A DNA stretch of 64,000 nt from an uncultured Bacteroidales bacterium (GCA_958418815.1 CATZGB010000008.1:1-64000), one strand, 5' to 3'. Numbered from the stretch's first letter, positions 32,941 through 41,703 are shown. Numbers and translations: made by a program. Notes: generated from the letters alone by a model not told the origin.

Positions 32941-34725
32941 TTATCTGTTTCTATTCAAGAAAACGGCAGCCAGCTCGGGGCCGTTAAGCGTCATCGCCGA
33001 CGAGTCTTCGAGGTTTTCAGCGTCTTCATCGTCTGATATCGAGATGAATAGTGTGATTTCATCGGTGCGCTCTCCAAAGATTCCGGAATCTTTGACCTGC
33101 TTCATCGCTGAAATCATTGCGCTGAAGAAAAAGGCTTCTCCCGGCAAAGAATTGTGGTTTTCCCACAGCGATTTGCTGAGCTTCACCAGTTCGCTGTCAT
33201 GCCCGTCGGAATATCCCCATTCATCGGGATGCCATTTGGTTTCGTCATCAGGTTCTTCGTCTTCACTTTCAAGGTACTCCAGGGTATTCACTGCGAGAAA
33301 CAATGAGCAGCAATACCTGTCGGTGACCAGGGCGGCAGTATATATGCGCTCATCGCCTATGCGATCAAGAATTTCGCGCAGATCAGCTGCAACCGCATCT
33401 CTGATTTTTGCCGCCACTTCCTGCCAGAACGGAGCCACGGGGATAGCCGGTTCCTCTTTTTTCCGCTCGTGGGCTTCAAAGTCGGGCGAGTTGATGTAGC
33501 CGATATACTCTTTTGCTTCTTCCGAACCGAGTTTTACGGCATCTTCAAAATACTGGTATCCCAGCTCAATATCCGCCTCGGTGCCACGCCCGAAGGCATA
33601 AGCCACGCCGAGTGAGGTGAGCAGCCTGACAGTTATTGATTCCCATAGGTGGTCGACTCCTTCGCCGGCTTCATGGAGATACTCGAAAGCCACATCGTTG
33701 TCCTGCACTGTTCCCAGCCCCTCCTGATAGCAGATGCCGAGATATGCGGCACACTGCGCCTTGGTAATCTCAGAGCACTTCGGATTCCAGTATGCCTTTT
33801 CAAACCAGTCCACAGCCTGGGCATAATCCTGCTCAAAGTCTCCACAGCCCTCAAAATGGTAATAACCCATCTCGAATTGCCCTTGAGCAAGACCTCCGTT
33901 GGCAGCCATTTCAAAGAGCTGGCAGGCAAGGCTTATGTTTTCATCCACCTCCTCGCCGGCCTCATAGATGTGCCCGGCATTGTATGCGCCCTGAGGATCC
34001 CCCTTGCGGGCAGCTTCCACATAACGCAGCAGGCCGGCATATGCATCACCCTTCTCTTTGCGAAGATAATAGCCGTAGTTAGTGCAGATTATTGGCGATA
34101 TGTCTGCCAGCATCTGATAGTATCTCTCATAGACATCCCGGCTGATGTCGCCAAGGCCTGCTTTGCGGATGTCGCAGTAATTGCCCCATCCGGCACAAAG
34201 TCCGCCGTCGAAGCTGCGTTCGTACCACACCTTTGCTATCGGCCATGCCCATGCGTTATAATCTCTTTCATCGTTGAATTGCTTGGCATAGTCGGGCTCG
34301 ACACGCAGATAGTCGCCCCAGAAATAAACGTTGGCGACCATGTAGCAGCAGAAAGCGTCGCCACGCTCTGCCTGACCGAGAATCTCCTCAAACGCTTCCT
34401 TAAACGAAGCAAACGGCATTGCCCGTTCCACCGAAGGGGTAAGGTTTGCACTTCGCGCAGCACATAGAACACCGGTGGCGCTCCCCATCATCGCGCTCTT
34501 CTGCATCAGCTTCGATGCATTGGCATCGTCGACAGTGAAGCCAGCCTGCGACCACACATACTCCTCGCCCATAAAACAGCGGGCTATGAATGCCAGAGCA
34601 TCGGCGTCGCCCTGTTGCGCGGCCTGCATAAGCAATGCATAGCCACTACGTATCTCCTCCCGGTCGTAACTCGACCATATCTGCTTGACCGCCGTTTTTA
34701 CCGGCTTACTATACTTGCCATTCAT
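32941..34725 (-). CDS. large SEL1-repeat protein with a C-terminal unknown domain
   Basis: A 594-residue protein. About residues 30-420 are SEL1 units (for example GDPQGAYNAGHIYEAGEEV, GLAQGQFEMGYYHFEGCGDFEQDYAQAVDWFEKAY and GVAYAFGRGTEADIELGYQYFEDAVKLG). After a linker near 430-440 comes an acidic domain of about 150 residues (to the C-terminus) with no domain I know, containing a WHPDEWGYSDGHDSELVKLS segment. No signal peptide. Its start overlaps the upstream gene by 4 bases. It is probably a cytoplasmic scaffold. Confidence 0.85.
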   Translation of the reverse strand: MNGKYSKPVKTAVKQIWSSYDREEIRSGYALLMQAAQQGDADALAFIARCFMGEEYVWSQAGFTVDDANASKLMQKSAMMGSATGVLCAARSANLTPSVERAMPFASFKEAFEEILGQAERGDAFCCYMVANVYFWGDYLRVEPDYAKQFNDERDYNAWAWPIAKVWYERSFDGGLCAGWGNYCDIRKAGLGDISRDVYERYYQMLADISPIICTNYGYYLRKEKGDAYAGLLRYVEAARKGDPQGAYNAGHIYEAGEEVDENISLACQLFEMAANGGLAQGQFEMGYYHFEGCGDFEQDYAQAVDWFEKAYWNPKCSEITKAQCAAYLGICYQEGLGTVQDNDVAFEYLHEAGEGVDHLWESITVRLLTSLGVAYAFGRGTEADIELGYQYFEDAVKLGSEEAKEYIGYINSPDFEAHERKKEEPAIPVAPFWQEVAAKIRDAVAADLREILDRIGDERIYTAALVTDRYCCSLFLAVNTLEYLESEDEEPDDETKWHPDEWGYSDGHDSELVKLSKSLWENHNSLPGEAFFFSAMISAMKQVKDSGIFGERTDEITLFISISDDEDAENLEDSSAMTLNGPELAAVFLNRNR

Positions 34726-35504
34726 TTCTTATCTTCGTCTAAAAATCTGAACACCAGTCTTTCAAAATGATTGTTTACATCAAACTGCGCCCAATCATCC
34801 AAGGGATCGGGCAATTTCTCGCCGTCAATCAGACTCCACAGCCAGCTTCGCAGAAGTCCGGCATCAGAAACCACTCCTCTGAAGCCGGTCGGAGCCGGCT
34901 TAGTCCATCTGACATATTCAACTTTATATACGGCGGTCGGAGACGCATCATTGTCGCGCCTGCGGATATTGACATATCCGCCATCGCCTTTAATGAAATC
35001 ATAAAGCATCCATAGCGATTTGCCCTCTATGATATTTTCCAAAGCGCAGAACACATCGGCCATATCAAAGTATCGGAAATCCTCGCCGTCCACACACAGT
35101 TTCGTCTCCGGAGCCTCTTGCTCCGGATAGATTTTCTGACAGTGCCAGCCTGTCATGTCGGGAAGCGAGGCGGTGCGGAAGAAATCACACATCATATCCG
35201 CGGCCACATCACAATCTACGTCAGACCGCCACATACGCAGCATATGTCCGTTGACTCTGAAACACACCGCAATGCTGCCGTCCTTATAATAGTCAATGGA
35301 ATATGCCTCAGCATGGCGGACCAACACCACCGGCACACATTTTTCAAGGTATATCGCCACATTGTCTTCTATGTCAGACACGGCATCAACAATTTTTGCC
35401 TCGGTCACGTTAGATGTGCGTTTGGTTCCATTCTCTGTCCCCAGCACATATTGCGGCTTGCGATCTTTAATTCCGGGAAATATACCGCGTGATTCGTTGC
35501 TCAT
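34722..35504 (-). CDS. uncharacterised protein coupled to the large SEL1 gene
   Basis: A 260-residue acidic protein of unknown family, with mixed alpha/beta composition, no signal peptide and several tryptophans and aspartates near the C-terminus (LWSLIDGEKLPDPLDDWAQF). The stop overlaps the start of the large SEL1 gene, and both contain stretches about a cell-specific acidic surface, so a complex is plausible. An ATG is used; the TTG two codons upstream is not needed. The coding start lies inside a decayed tautomerase frame. Confidence 0.65.
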   Translation of the reverse strand: MSNESRGIFPGIKDRKPQYVLGTENGTKRTSNVTEAKIVDAVSDIEDNVAIYLEKCVPVVLVRHAEAYSIDYYKDGSIAVCFRVNGHMLRMWRSDVDCDVAADMMCDFFRTASLPDMTGWHCQKIYPEQEAPETKLCVDGEDFRYFDMADVFCALENIIEGKSLWMLYDFIKGDGGYVNIRRRDNDASPTAVYKVEYVRWTKPAPTGFRGVVSDAGLLRSWLWSLIDGEKLPDPLDDWAQFDVNNHFERLVFRFLDEDKK

Positions 35505-35568
35505 TTTCAATTAGCTGTTTTTTATGTTCAGCGGTCAGTTTGATGCTTTCAATTGATATGTATGGCAT
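35467..35568 (-). pseudogene. decayed copy of the tautomerase gene
   Basis: The first 20 codons (from 35568) encode MPYISIESIKLTAEHKKQLI, nearly identical to the start of the intact tautomerase (MPYISIESGKLTAEQKKQLI). After that the frame runs into the start of the next gene and stops after 33 codons. The catalytic proline is kept but the rest of the fold is gone. The copy most likely arose by duplication of a segment including the tautomerase start. Confidence 0.85.
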
Positions 35569-35571
35569 TGT

Positions 35572-36204
35572 TTAACTCTTTACAAGTACCCATTTATCGT
35601 TCTTGGATTTCCTTTCTGCACAATAGCCAAGAGGTAAATCTTTCAGGTTGCCGATAGTCGGGTCTAACTCCAATACATACTTTAGTGAAACTATCCTTGC
35701 GTCGCTTTCATTATGTTCTTTACCACAAAGGAATTGCCATGCTCCGTCATCCGCATCGTGTGAAACAAATAATATTTTTTCTCTACCATCCAGGATATGA
35801 CTGCATATGAAAACAGCCGTATTTGGAGCGTCTGAAAACGGGAAAATATCATTACCCTTATTGGGACTGTTTATATGCTTGCTTATAGCCATTGCAGCCC
35901 AACCTATTGCAAGATATACTGTTGCATAGACGATAAACCATAATTCATGTATATCAAAGAAAATCCATGTGCCGGCAAGAAACGCTAAGGCTGACACCAA
36001 TGGAAGGCTCCACATTTTCTTTATGTCTTTCCCGCAGTGATAACCAAGAACCGCAGAATAAATTGGGTTCACAATGAAGAAAAGCATCATGCACAGTGCC
36101 ATTCCGGAACATTCAGACGCAAGACTTGCAACAGCAAAAGGCAATGCAAACATTACAATGATGATGACTGACAGCCAAATAATTATAGCTCTTTTATTCT
36201 CCAT
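35572..36204 (-). CDS. membrane protein with a cytoplasmic C-terminal domain
   Basis: A 210-residue protein with four transmembrane segments in the first half (about 7-27, 35-55, 70-88, 90-110) and a soluble domain from about 125 (AVFICSHILDGREKILFVSHDADDGAWQFLCG... LPLGYCAERKSKNDKWVL). The soluble domain looks like a small family often found alone in bacteria, sometimes near toxin-immunity loci, but I cannot name it with confidence. It lies 11 bases after the YciI gene's start side and 3 bases from the tautomerase remnant. Confidence 0.65.
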   Translation of the reverse strand: MENKRAIIIWLSVIIIVMFALPFAVASLASECSGMALCMMLFFIVNPIYSAVLGYHCGKDIKKMWSLPLVSALAFLAGTWIFFDIHELWFIVYATVYLAIGWAAMAISKHINSPNKGNDIFPFSDAPNTAVFICSHILDGREKILFVSHDADDGAWQFLCGKEHNESDARIVSLKYVLELDPTIGNLKDLPLGYCAERKSKNDKWVLVKS

Positions 36205-36215
36205 TAGTATAATAC

Positions 36216-36506
36216 TTATTTTAAAATGTCGGAAAAGCTCGGTTCTACAAACATTGTCGGAGTAAACTCGACAATCCGATAGTCAGCAATGCCATTGATG
36301 TTGAACGGATCTTGCTCGATGATAGAATCAATCTCCGCACGACTTTCTGCCTTCATCAATATTACGCCGCCAACGCGGGGAGTCTGCGGACCGGATGCAA
36401 TGAAATCGCCAGCCGCATAGTGCTCGGCAAGATAGCCACGATGCGCCTGAAGGAAACGGTCGACTTCTTCAAGGGGTTTCTTATATGTCAGAATTGCGAT
36501 AAACAT
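36216..36506 (-). CDS. YciI family protein
   Basis: A 96-residue ferredoxin-like fold protein. AHRGYLAEHYAAGDFIASGPQTPRVGGVILM holds the conserved histidine and aspartate of the YciI site, and IIEQDPFNINGIADYRIVEF is the second signature. The biochemical role of the family is unsettled. It begins 3 bases after the HxlR stop, so the regulator and YciI are co-transcribed. Confidence 0.88.
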   Translation of the reverse strand: MFIAILTYKKPLEEVDRFLQAHRGYLAEHYAAGDFIASGPQTPRVGGVILMKAESRAEIDSIIEQDPFNINGIADYRIVEFTPTMFVEPSFSDILK

Positions 36507-36509
36507 AGT

Positions 36510-36860
36510 TTATTTTCCATTTTGTCGGTTCATCATTATCTGTTCAAAAATCTCGCGTCCCCAGTTGAGAAGAGCCTCGACATGAGGCAGCAGCGTTCTG
36601 CCGAAGTCCGTCACCAAGTATTCCGTCCGGGGAGGGACATCCGGGAAAAGTTCGCGGCTTATGATGCCATCGGTGGTCAACTGCTTTAGCACCTGCGAAA
36701 GCACTTTCTCCGAGACCGACGGGATGTTGCGGTACAGCTCGTTGAAGCGCACCGGCCCGTTCTCGGAAATCTTCACGAGAACCACCAGTGCCCACTTGTT
36801 GCCGAGCCATTCAAGCATCGGTGCCGCCTTGCAATATTCGTAGTCAAGTTTTTTAGCCAT
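36510..36860 (-). CDS. HxlR-family transcriptional regulator
   Basis: A 116-residue winged helix protein. The cysteine in YEYCKAAPMLEWLGNKWALVVL is the usual HxlR position, with GPVRFNELYRNIPSVSEKVLSQVLKQL as DNA-binding core and VPPRTEYLVTDFG as wing. The chosen ATG (MAKKLDYE) is within normal length; the longer frame adds 11 residues. It is divergent from a decayed radical SAM gene across a palindromic site, and is followed by yciI. Confidence 0.88.
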   Translation of the reverse strand: MAKKLDYEYCKAAPMLEWLGNKWALVVLVKISENGPVRFNELYRNIPSVSEKVLSQVLKQLTTDGIISRELFPDVPPRTEYLVTDFGRTLLPHVEALLNWGREIFEQIMMNRQNGK

Positions 36861-36907
36861 AACAGGGGGCGCAAAAAGGCTGATTACGAGCAATACAAAC
36901 TATTCGG

Positions 36908-36924
36908 TAAGGGTCAAACCCTTA
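36908..36924. promoter_or_regulatory. perfect palindrome, candidate HxlR operator
   Basis: TAAGGGT-CAA-ACCCTTA, perfect 7-base arms with a 3-base centre, 48 bases upstream of the HxlR start codon and 33 bases before the divergent -7 box. The 3-base centre matches the other two HxlR-linked sites in the window. Confidence 0.55.
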
Positions 36925-36956
36925 GGTAAGTCATTGCTTCCACGATGATAATCATC

Positions 36957-36964
36957 TAACTTTG
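36957..36964 (+). promoter_or_regulatory. -7 box of the former radical SAM gene
   Basis: TAACTTTG followed by CAC is an exact -7 box, still intact 31 bases before the start codon of a gene that is now broken. Confidence 0.65.
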
Positions 36965-36994
36965 CACTCCAAAGTTAATAAAAACAATCGAGAT

Positions 36995-37406
36995 ATGACA
37001 CATCCTGAACTTCATTTCACCGGACAGGTATGGCGGCCACCATACGAAGCCAATTCTCAGCTTCTTCAGATCACATCCGGCTGCACATGGCATAAGTGTA
37101 AATTCTGTAGTCTTTATTATGGCACACCGTTCCGTATGTCGCCTCTGTCTGAGGTCGAAGAAGACCTGAAAGTCATCCGTCAGTGGCAACCACGCGCACG
37201 GCGTGTCTATGATGGAGACGCGGACACTCATCGACAGGCTGAATATCCGCGTCAACCTGCTCGGCCATCACGTTTCCAATACGGTACCGATAACCGGAGC
37301 TTTGCCCGACGACAAGGCCTCATTGCTCCGGGAGTTTGACAAAGCTATATCCCAGTTGCCGGAAGATGAACTCAAGTCATACCGCAACAGTATATTGCAT
37401 CTGTAA
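36995..37406 (+). pseudogene. internally deleted radical SAM protein gene
   Basis: The frame starts MTHPELHFTGQVWRPPYEANS and reaches the radical SAM cysteines (CTWHKCKFC), then SEVEEDLKVI and QPRARRV. At about 37200 it breaks; a different frame resumes with METRTLIDRLNIRVNLLGHHVSN and VPITGALPDDKASLLREF and ends at 37406. These are the two ends of one Elp3-like radical SAM protein. Family members are near 300 residues, so several hundred bases of the centre are lost and the join shifts frame. The promoter remains. Confidence 0.82.
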
Positions 37407-37461
37407 AAACACAATATCGATTTTGGATTTGCTGATAGAGCCTGTTTCCAGCATCAGCATA

Positions 37462-38316
37462 TCAAAAAGGCAACACCATTTCAAACTGCCGGTTCATAAG
37501 ATTTATGTTTTTGTCGGCAAGGAAGCCGTGCAGCGATGTGTCATCTGACGGTATGTTCAGCACTTTAATGAAGTCCGTAGACATCTGGGCTATGGTTTCC
37601 CGCAGCAACTGAGTGGCAATTCCTCCACGACGGTATTCCCTATCCACCGCCAGCTGGGTCAAATCTCCCGTCATTCGGTCTGACACACAGTATCCGACCA
37701 ACCTGTCGGAATGGAAAGCGCCAACGCAGGTCAGCCCATCTCGGCCTCTTTCAATTGACTCAATGCTGTTTTGCCACGACGGAGAGAAATCACAGAATGC
37801 TCCGGTGGCACGGACCACACCCGTATCAACAAGCTCAAGCCTGATGCCGGCATATCGCATGGAAGTGTCGAGATTGTTGATTTCAGAAATGCTCTGCCTG
37901 AAACAGTCAAATTCACGCTCCGTCACAAACTGCAACCGACGATACACATTGATTGCCTTATGGTTGCCTTGCAACACCTCAAGCAGATATCGCCTGACAC
38001 CCGCCTCTTTCAGAAATGGGAGGGAATAGTCGAAGATTTTTACCGCCAGGCCCTGCCCCCGGTAATCTTTTGCCGTTCCGGTGCCGGTGTCGTATGCAGT
38101 CTTGACTCCGTTGAAATGACCGATTCCATTCAATGTGAACGCCACGATACGTCCCTCATCAAAAGCCGCGAATGAGAGGCGCGGCTCATACCCACGCCGT
38201 GAAAGCATTGACCGCACCTCCTCCTTGTCGAAATGGATTTCATAATCAGAGAACGCATTCTCAAATCCTCGAAATAGCGCGTCAAATCCAATATGTTCCA
38301 GACTCTTTATTTCCAT
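37462..38316 (-). CDS. GNAT acetyltransferase with two domains
   Basis: A 284-residue protein with an N-terminal GNAT domain (about 1-140, with DTGTGTAKDYRGQGLAVKIFDYSLPFLKEAGV as the acetyl-CoA loop) and a second one (about 145-284, with LAVDREYRRGGIATQLLRETIAQM). Two-domain GNAT proteins of this type are common in Bacteroidetes; substrate unknown. The first domain's loop GQGLAVKI is well kept. Its stop lies 55 bases from the radical SAM remnant. Confidence 0.88.
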   Translation of the reverse strand: MEIKSLEHIGFDALFRGFENAFSDYEIHFDKEEVRSMLSRRGYEPRLSFAAFDEGRIVAFTLNGIGHFNGVKTAYDTGTGTAKDYRGQGLAVKIFDYSLPFLKEAGVRRYLLEVLQGNHKAINVYRRLQFVTEREFDCFRQSISEINNLDTSMRYAGIRLELVDTGVVRATGAFCDFSPSWQNSIESIERGRDGLTCVGAFHSDRLVGYCVSDRMTGDLTQLAVDREYRRGGIATQLLRETIAQMSTDFIKVLNIPSDDTSLHGFLADKNINLMNRQFEMVLPF

Positions 38317-38388
38317 ATTTCAATCCACAATCAAAGACGGATGCTATCGACATCGACAGCCCGGAATGCGTCACGGCGTAAGTAAGGA

Positions 38389-39135
38389 TCAAAAATTATA
38401 TCCGACAGAGATATTGAAGAGATTGCGGCGGATGTTGCGGCGCAGATCGACCTCATAGGGTCCGGCTTGAATCACCGAGGCACTCTTCATCCGGGTGATG
38501 CCGACCGATCCTCCGATGCTCATGAAGTAGCGCTGGTATGTCAGGCCGAGGCCGAAATTCCACTGCACGTCAAGATGCTTGAAACCTCCGGTGCCGAACG
38601 CGTCGACCGACGTTGATTTCACTACCTGGTCGCCGGGAGTGATCACATCATTCTGATGATACCGCGCTACGAGGCTGGCATTGAGCTGAGGGCCGGTGAA
38701 GACACTTACCGAAAGGTCATCGGCAAAGTCGAAATGATAACCGATGTTCATTGGTATGCGGAAACCGAAGTTGCGCAATGTGCCGTCAACCTGATAAAGC
38801 TTGTAATACTCATCTTCATTCCCCTCGGAATCTGTGATGGTATAGGCGTAGGTCTCAAGATGCACGGTTCCGAAAGTGTTGTAGAAGAGATACAGCCCAG
38901 GCTCGAAGTAAAGGTTGGCCACGACCGGGATGTCATAGACCGCACCGACACTGAAACCGGCCTTGTTGCTGAACATCGCACCGCCATTGGCGGCCGAAGA
39001 CACGTCAAGCCCCGCCCTCACACCAAAGTATGTGCGGTTCTCGGGATTATCAAACATATAGCTCTGCGCGCTGACAGCCATTCCTGATGCTGCTGCCACA
39101 ACCAACGCTGCGAGTCCTTTTATCGTTTTTTTCAT
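38389..39135 (-). CDS. PorT-like outer membrane beta-barrel protein
   Basis: A 248-residue protein with a signal peptide (about 1-24, ending AVSAQSYMF) and a repeated strand pattern (FGVRAGLDVSSA, NLYFEPGLYLFYNTFG, FRIPMNIGYHFDFADDLSVSVFTGPQLNAS) typical of the PorT/outer-membrane-barrel group, ending in an aromatic residue (VGYNF). An ATG eight codons earlier is possible. It is the last gene of a four-gene envelope operon with a PCMD lipoprotein. Function unknown. Confidence 0.78.
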   Translation of the reverse strand: MKKTIKGLAALVVAAASGMAVSAQSYMFDNPENRTYFGVRAGLDVSSAANGGAMFSNKAGFSVGAVYDIPVVANLYFEPGLYLFYNTFGTVHLETYAYTITDSEGNEDEYYKLYQVDGTLRNFGFRIPMNIGYHFDFADDLSVSVFTGPQLNASLVARYHQNDVITPGDQVVKSTSVDAFGTGGFKHLDVQWNFGLGLTYQRYFMSIGGSVGITRMKSASVIQAGPYEVDLRRNIRRNLFNISVGYNF

Positions 39136-39168
39136 ATATCGGTCGTTTTGATGTTTCAATTCAGGGTC

Positions 39169-40770
39169 TTAATAGTCATACAGTAGTTCGAGGTCGTCGA
39201 CACACATCACCGCGCCATCGCCTCCTGTGAAATAATCGCCATATTTGCTTGATGAGGCCACCACGACTATATATGTCGGACGGCGATTGGTGGCGACATA
39301 TTGCAATTCGACCTCAAACGGTATATACTGGGGGACATTCTCGCCACACTGCATCCGCCCATAAGCGACCACATATGAGGCTGACGGGTCAAACAGGTTC
39401 TGGTCTTTGGGATTTGTCCGGCACTCGAACGGTTCGGGAGAGTCAATCAACGCGCACCACACCACACAAGTGTCAGGCTGGCCCATCAAATGCTGGTATT
39501 CGGCGCTTGCCTTGTTGATTGGCGCTGTCTTGTAGTTGAAATAACCGCGCACCTTGGTGGGACGCTCGGTGAACTCGCGGCCAAACTGCAGGACGCCGTT
39601 TGTGCCATCCGTGCGGAGATAAGAACCTATGAAGACACTTCCGGCGGCGATTTTGCCGATGATGCCGACCCCGACAAATTTGGTCTGCAGCATTGCAGCC
39701 TGGCCTGTTCCAGAGGAGGTGTCGGATGTCGGGACCACATTGCTTTGCCCCAATGTGGCCGCCCCCTTGTTGCCGGTGTCCCAATACGGAGTCTGCCCTT
39801 CGCCCCACGGCTGCCATACCGCGCCATTCTTAGACCAGTCTGACAGCGACGAGTTAGGCACCTGTACAATGGAGCCGGTCGTGAACCTCACCACGTCCCC
39901 ATATTCATCCCCACCATAAGTGCGGGCCTCATATTCAGTCTCGGGATTGAGGCTGACAAGCCGCGCATAGAATGTGGAACCGGTGCTTGTCACCCATGCC
40001 GAGGGGGCTTTGATCCATTCCTGACTTCCATACTGGCGGTATTCAACGCCGTTGTCCACCCCGTCGAGTCCGGCTCCATACACCCATGCGACATTCGTCC
40101 AGGCATCAGCCCTGACAGTCTGCACGTTGGATGTCACCTCCTCGCCGATTATCGTCCAGACACTTTCCTCGCCATACGCCCTCACAGTCACATCGACCGG
40201 GCGGGTCAAATCTATGGTCTCCCCTTCGAGAGCCGGTGTGACTATGGAATTAACCGGGCCGAGCTTCATGGTCAGCACTTTTACATTCTTGAGCCCTCCG
40301 CCGTTAGACGACACATTCACTTTGACACGTCGGCCGCCGACATCGATGATGGTAGCCCCGACCTGGTTTTCGACCGTGAAGTAACGCTCGATTGTCTGCA
40401 CACCATTTATAACCCAGTCATAGTCCTGGTAAAGCGAGAGTGTGCATATATAGTATTCCGACAAATCAATTGGGGCACTGAGGTTGCCGCTGGTCAATGA
40501 GGCTCCTTCGGTGATTGTGTAAGAGGTTATCTGGGCGGCCTTTATGTTGACCTCCTCGCCGAATGTCAGTGTCACCATACGGTTGGCGGCATCAATCTCC
40601 GCAGGTTTCACAAGCCCGTCTGCTTCCATCGTCAGGAAATCTGGCTGGATACGCGGATAAGGGATGTTGTTTTGCAGACAGCCCTGCAATGACAGGGCGG
40701 CAATTGACATCAGCACCCACACCAGACGGCGCGTGGCCCGTGACATATGTTTAATTGGCGTTCTTTCCAT
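39169..40770 (-). CDS. PCMD-domain lipoprotein
   Basis: A 533-residue lipoprotein with lipobox LSLQGC; the start at an ATG eight codons later gives a more usual signal peptide. A bacterial Ig-like N-terminal part and a fibronectin-like segment (about 225-300, ARLVSLNPETEYEARTYGGDEYG) precede a C-terminal PCMD (putative carbohydrate metabolism) jelly-roll domain (about 310-533), recognisable by AAMLQTKFVGVGIIGKIAAGSVFIGSYL. Such lipoproteins are anchored in the outer membrane, often at the surface, and may bind glycans. It shares an operon with three barrel-like proteins. Confidence 0.8.
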   Translation of the reverse strand: MERTPIKHMSRATRRLVWVLMSIAALSLQGCLQNNIPYPRIQPDFLTMEADGLVKPAEIDAANRMVTLTFGEEVNIKAAQITSYTITEGASLTSGNLSAPIDLSEYYICTLSLYQDYDWVINGVQTIERYFTVENQVGATIIDVGGRRVKVNVSSNGGGLKNVKVLTMKLGPVNSIVTPALEGETIDLTRPVDVTVRAYGEESVWTIIGEEVTSNVQTVRADAWTNVAWVYGAGLDGVDNGVEYRQYGSQEWIKAPSAWVTSTGSTFYARLVSLNPETEYEARTYGGDEYGDVVRFTTGSIVQVPNSSLSDWSKNGAVWQPWGEGQTPYWDTGNKGAATLGQSNVVPTSDTSSGTGQAAMLQTKFVGVGIIGKIAAGSVFIGSYLRTDGTNGVLQFGREFTERPTKVRGYFNYKTAPINKASAEYQHLMGQPDTCVVWCALIDSPEPFECRTNPKDQNLFDPSASYVVAYGRMQCGENVPQYIPFEVELQYVATNRRPTYIVVVASSSKYGDYFTGGDGAVMCVDDLELLYDY

Positions 40771-40782
40771 TCCTTAGCTGAA

Positions 40783-41688
40783 TCAGATGAAGACGGCCAT
40801 GCCGAAGTTGATGTTGAAAATGTTGAACTTGAAATTCGCCCCGGAGGTGAAACGTGTGCCTTCCTCCACGCCGTTTGTCTGCTGCTTTTCCTGATGGACC
40901 TTTATGCCGAAAACACCAAAGCTGACATTGAAGCTGACATAATCCATGATGAAGACACACAGGCCGGGAGAGAAGTTCAACGAGGCTGTCATCGAATTTG
41001 TGCGTGTGTCACGCAGTTCTCCCCCATAATAACGCTTGAATCTTGAAGAGCCGGATCCAAACGCGAGGTCTACATCGTTGAACACACCGAAACGCCTGTC
41101 GCGCCCCAGCCCCACATAATTGCGGTATGACACGGATGTCGAATAGCTCTGCTCATAATAGCTGACATCCTTGAGGCTGAAGTTCATGTCGTCGCTGAAG
41201 TCTACCGACAGTCCCGGGAGGTCAAGATTGCGGCGGACATAGACAAATTTCATTCCTATTGACTGGTTGTTGCGGAAGAAATATGTTATAGACGGCTGCA
41301 GGGAGTATGCCTTAATGTTCAGGTCAAGATTCTTCAACACTGACAGCAGCTGCACATCATCGGTCGAGAACTCTCCATATGATGCCATCAGGCCGAAAGA
41401 CCACTGCCCTTTCGGGATGAAAAGGTAATTGTGGAGCCCGCGGTTGTAACGTCCGTAATTTTTCTGCGGCAGGACTATCGACACGGTGTCACCTCCCACG
41501 ATCACCGTCTCGTCTATCTCGTCTTGGGCGATGACCGTGGAGTCGATAGGAATCTTTTCCCCTTTAGCGAGCGCTCCCAGCAACGGAATAGCGTCGGTGA
41601 ACTCCCGGTCAGCACCCCATGCCTCAGTCGCCAGCGACAACACCGCGACAATCAGGCCTAATATCATCAGAAATAGTTTTCTTATCAT
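40783..41688 (-). CDS. uncharacterised outer membrane protein, paralogue of the next gene
   Basis: A 301-residue protein with a signal peptide (about 1-24) and barrel-like strands. It contains the motif FIPKGQWSFGLMASYGEFSTDD and ends NINFGMAVFI. The downstream-lying gene at 41704 encodes a shorter paralogue with the same FIPKGQW motif, so the two are a tandem duplication. Residues about 25-80 are an extra acidic region not in the paralogue. Function unknown; a role in a complex with the PCMD lipoprotein is inferred from the operon. Confidence 0.75.
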   Translation of the reverse strand: MIRKLFLMILGLIVAVLSLATEAWGADREFTDAIPLLGALAKGEKIPIDSTVIAQDEIDETVIVGGDTVSIVLPQKNYGRYNRGLHNYLFIPKGQWSFGLMASYGEFSTDDVQLLSVLKNLDLNIKAYSLQPSITYFFRNNQSIGMKFVYVRRNLDLPGLSVDFSDDMNFSLKDVSYYEQSYSTSVSYRNYVGLGRDRRFGVFNDVDLAFGSGSSRFKRYYGGELRDTRTNSMTASLNFSPGLCVFIMDYVSFNVSFGVFGIKVHQEKQQTNGVEEGTRFTSGANFKFNIFNINFGMAVFI

Positions 41689-41703
41689 GACTGTCTCGGT
41701 TTT

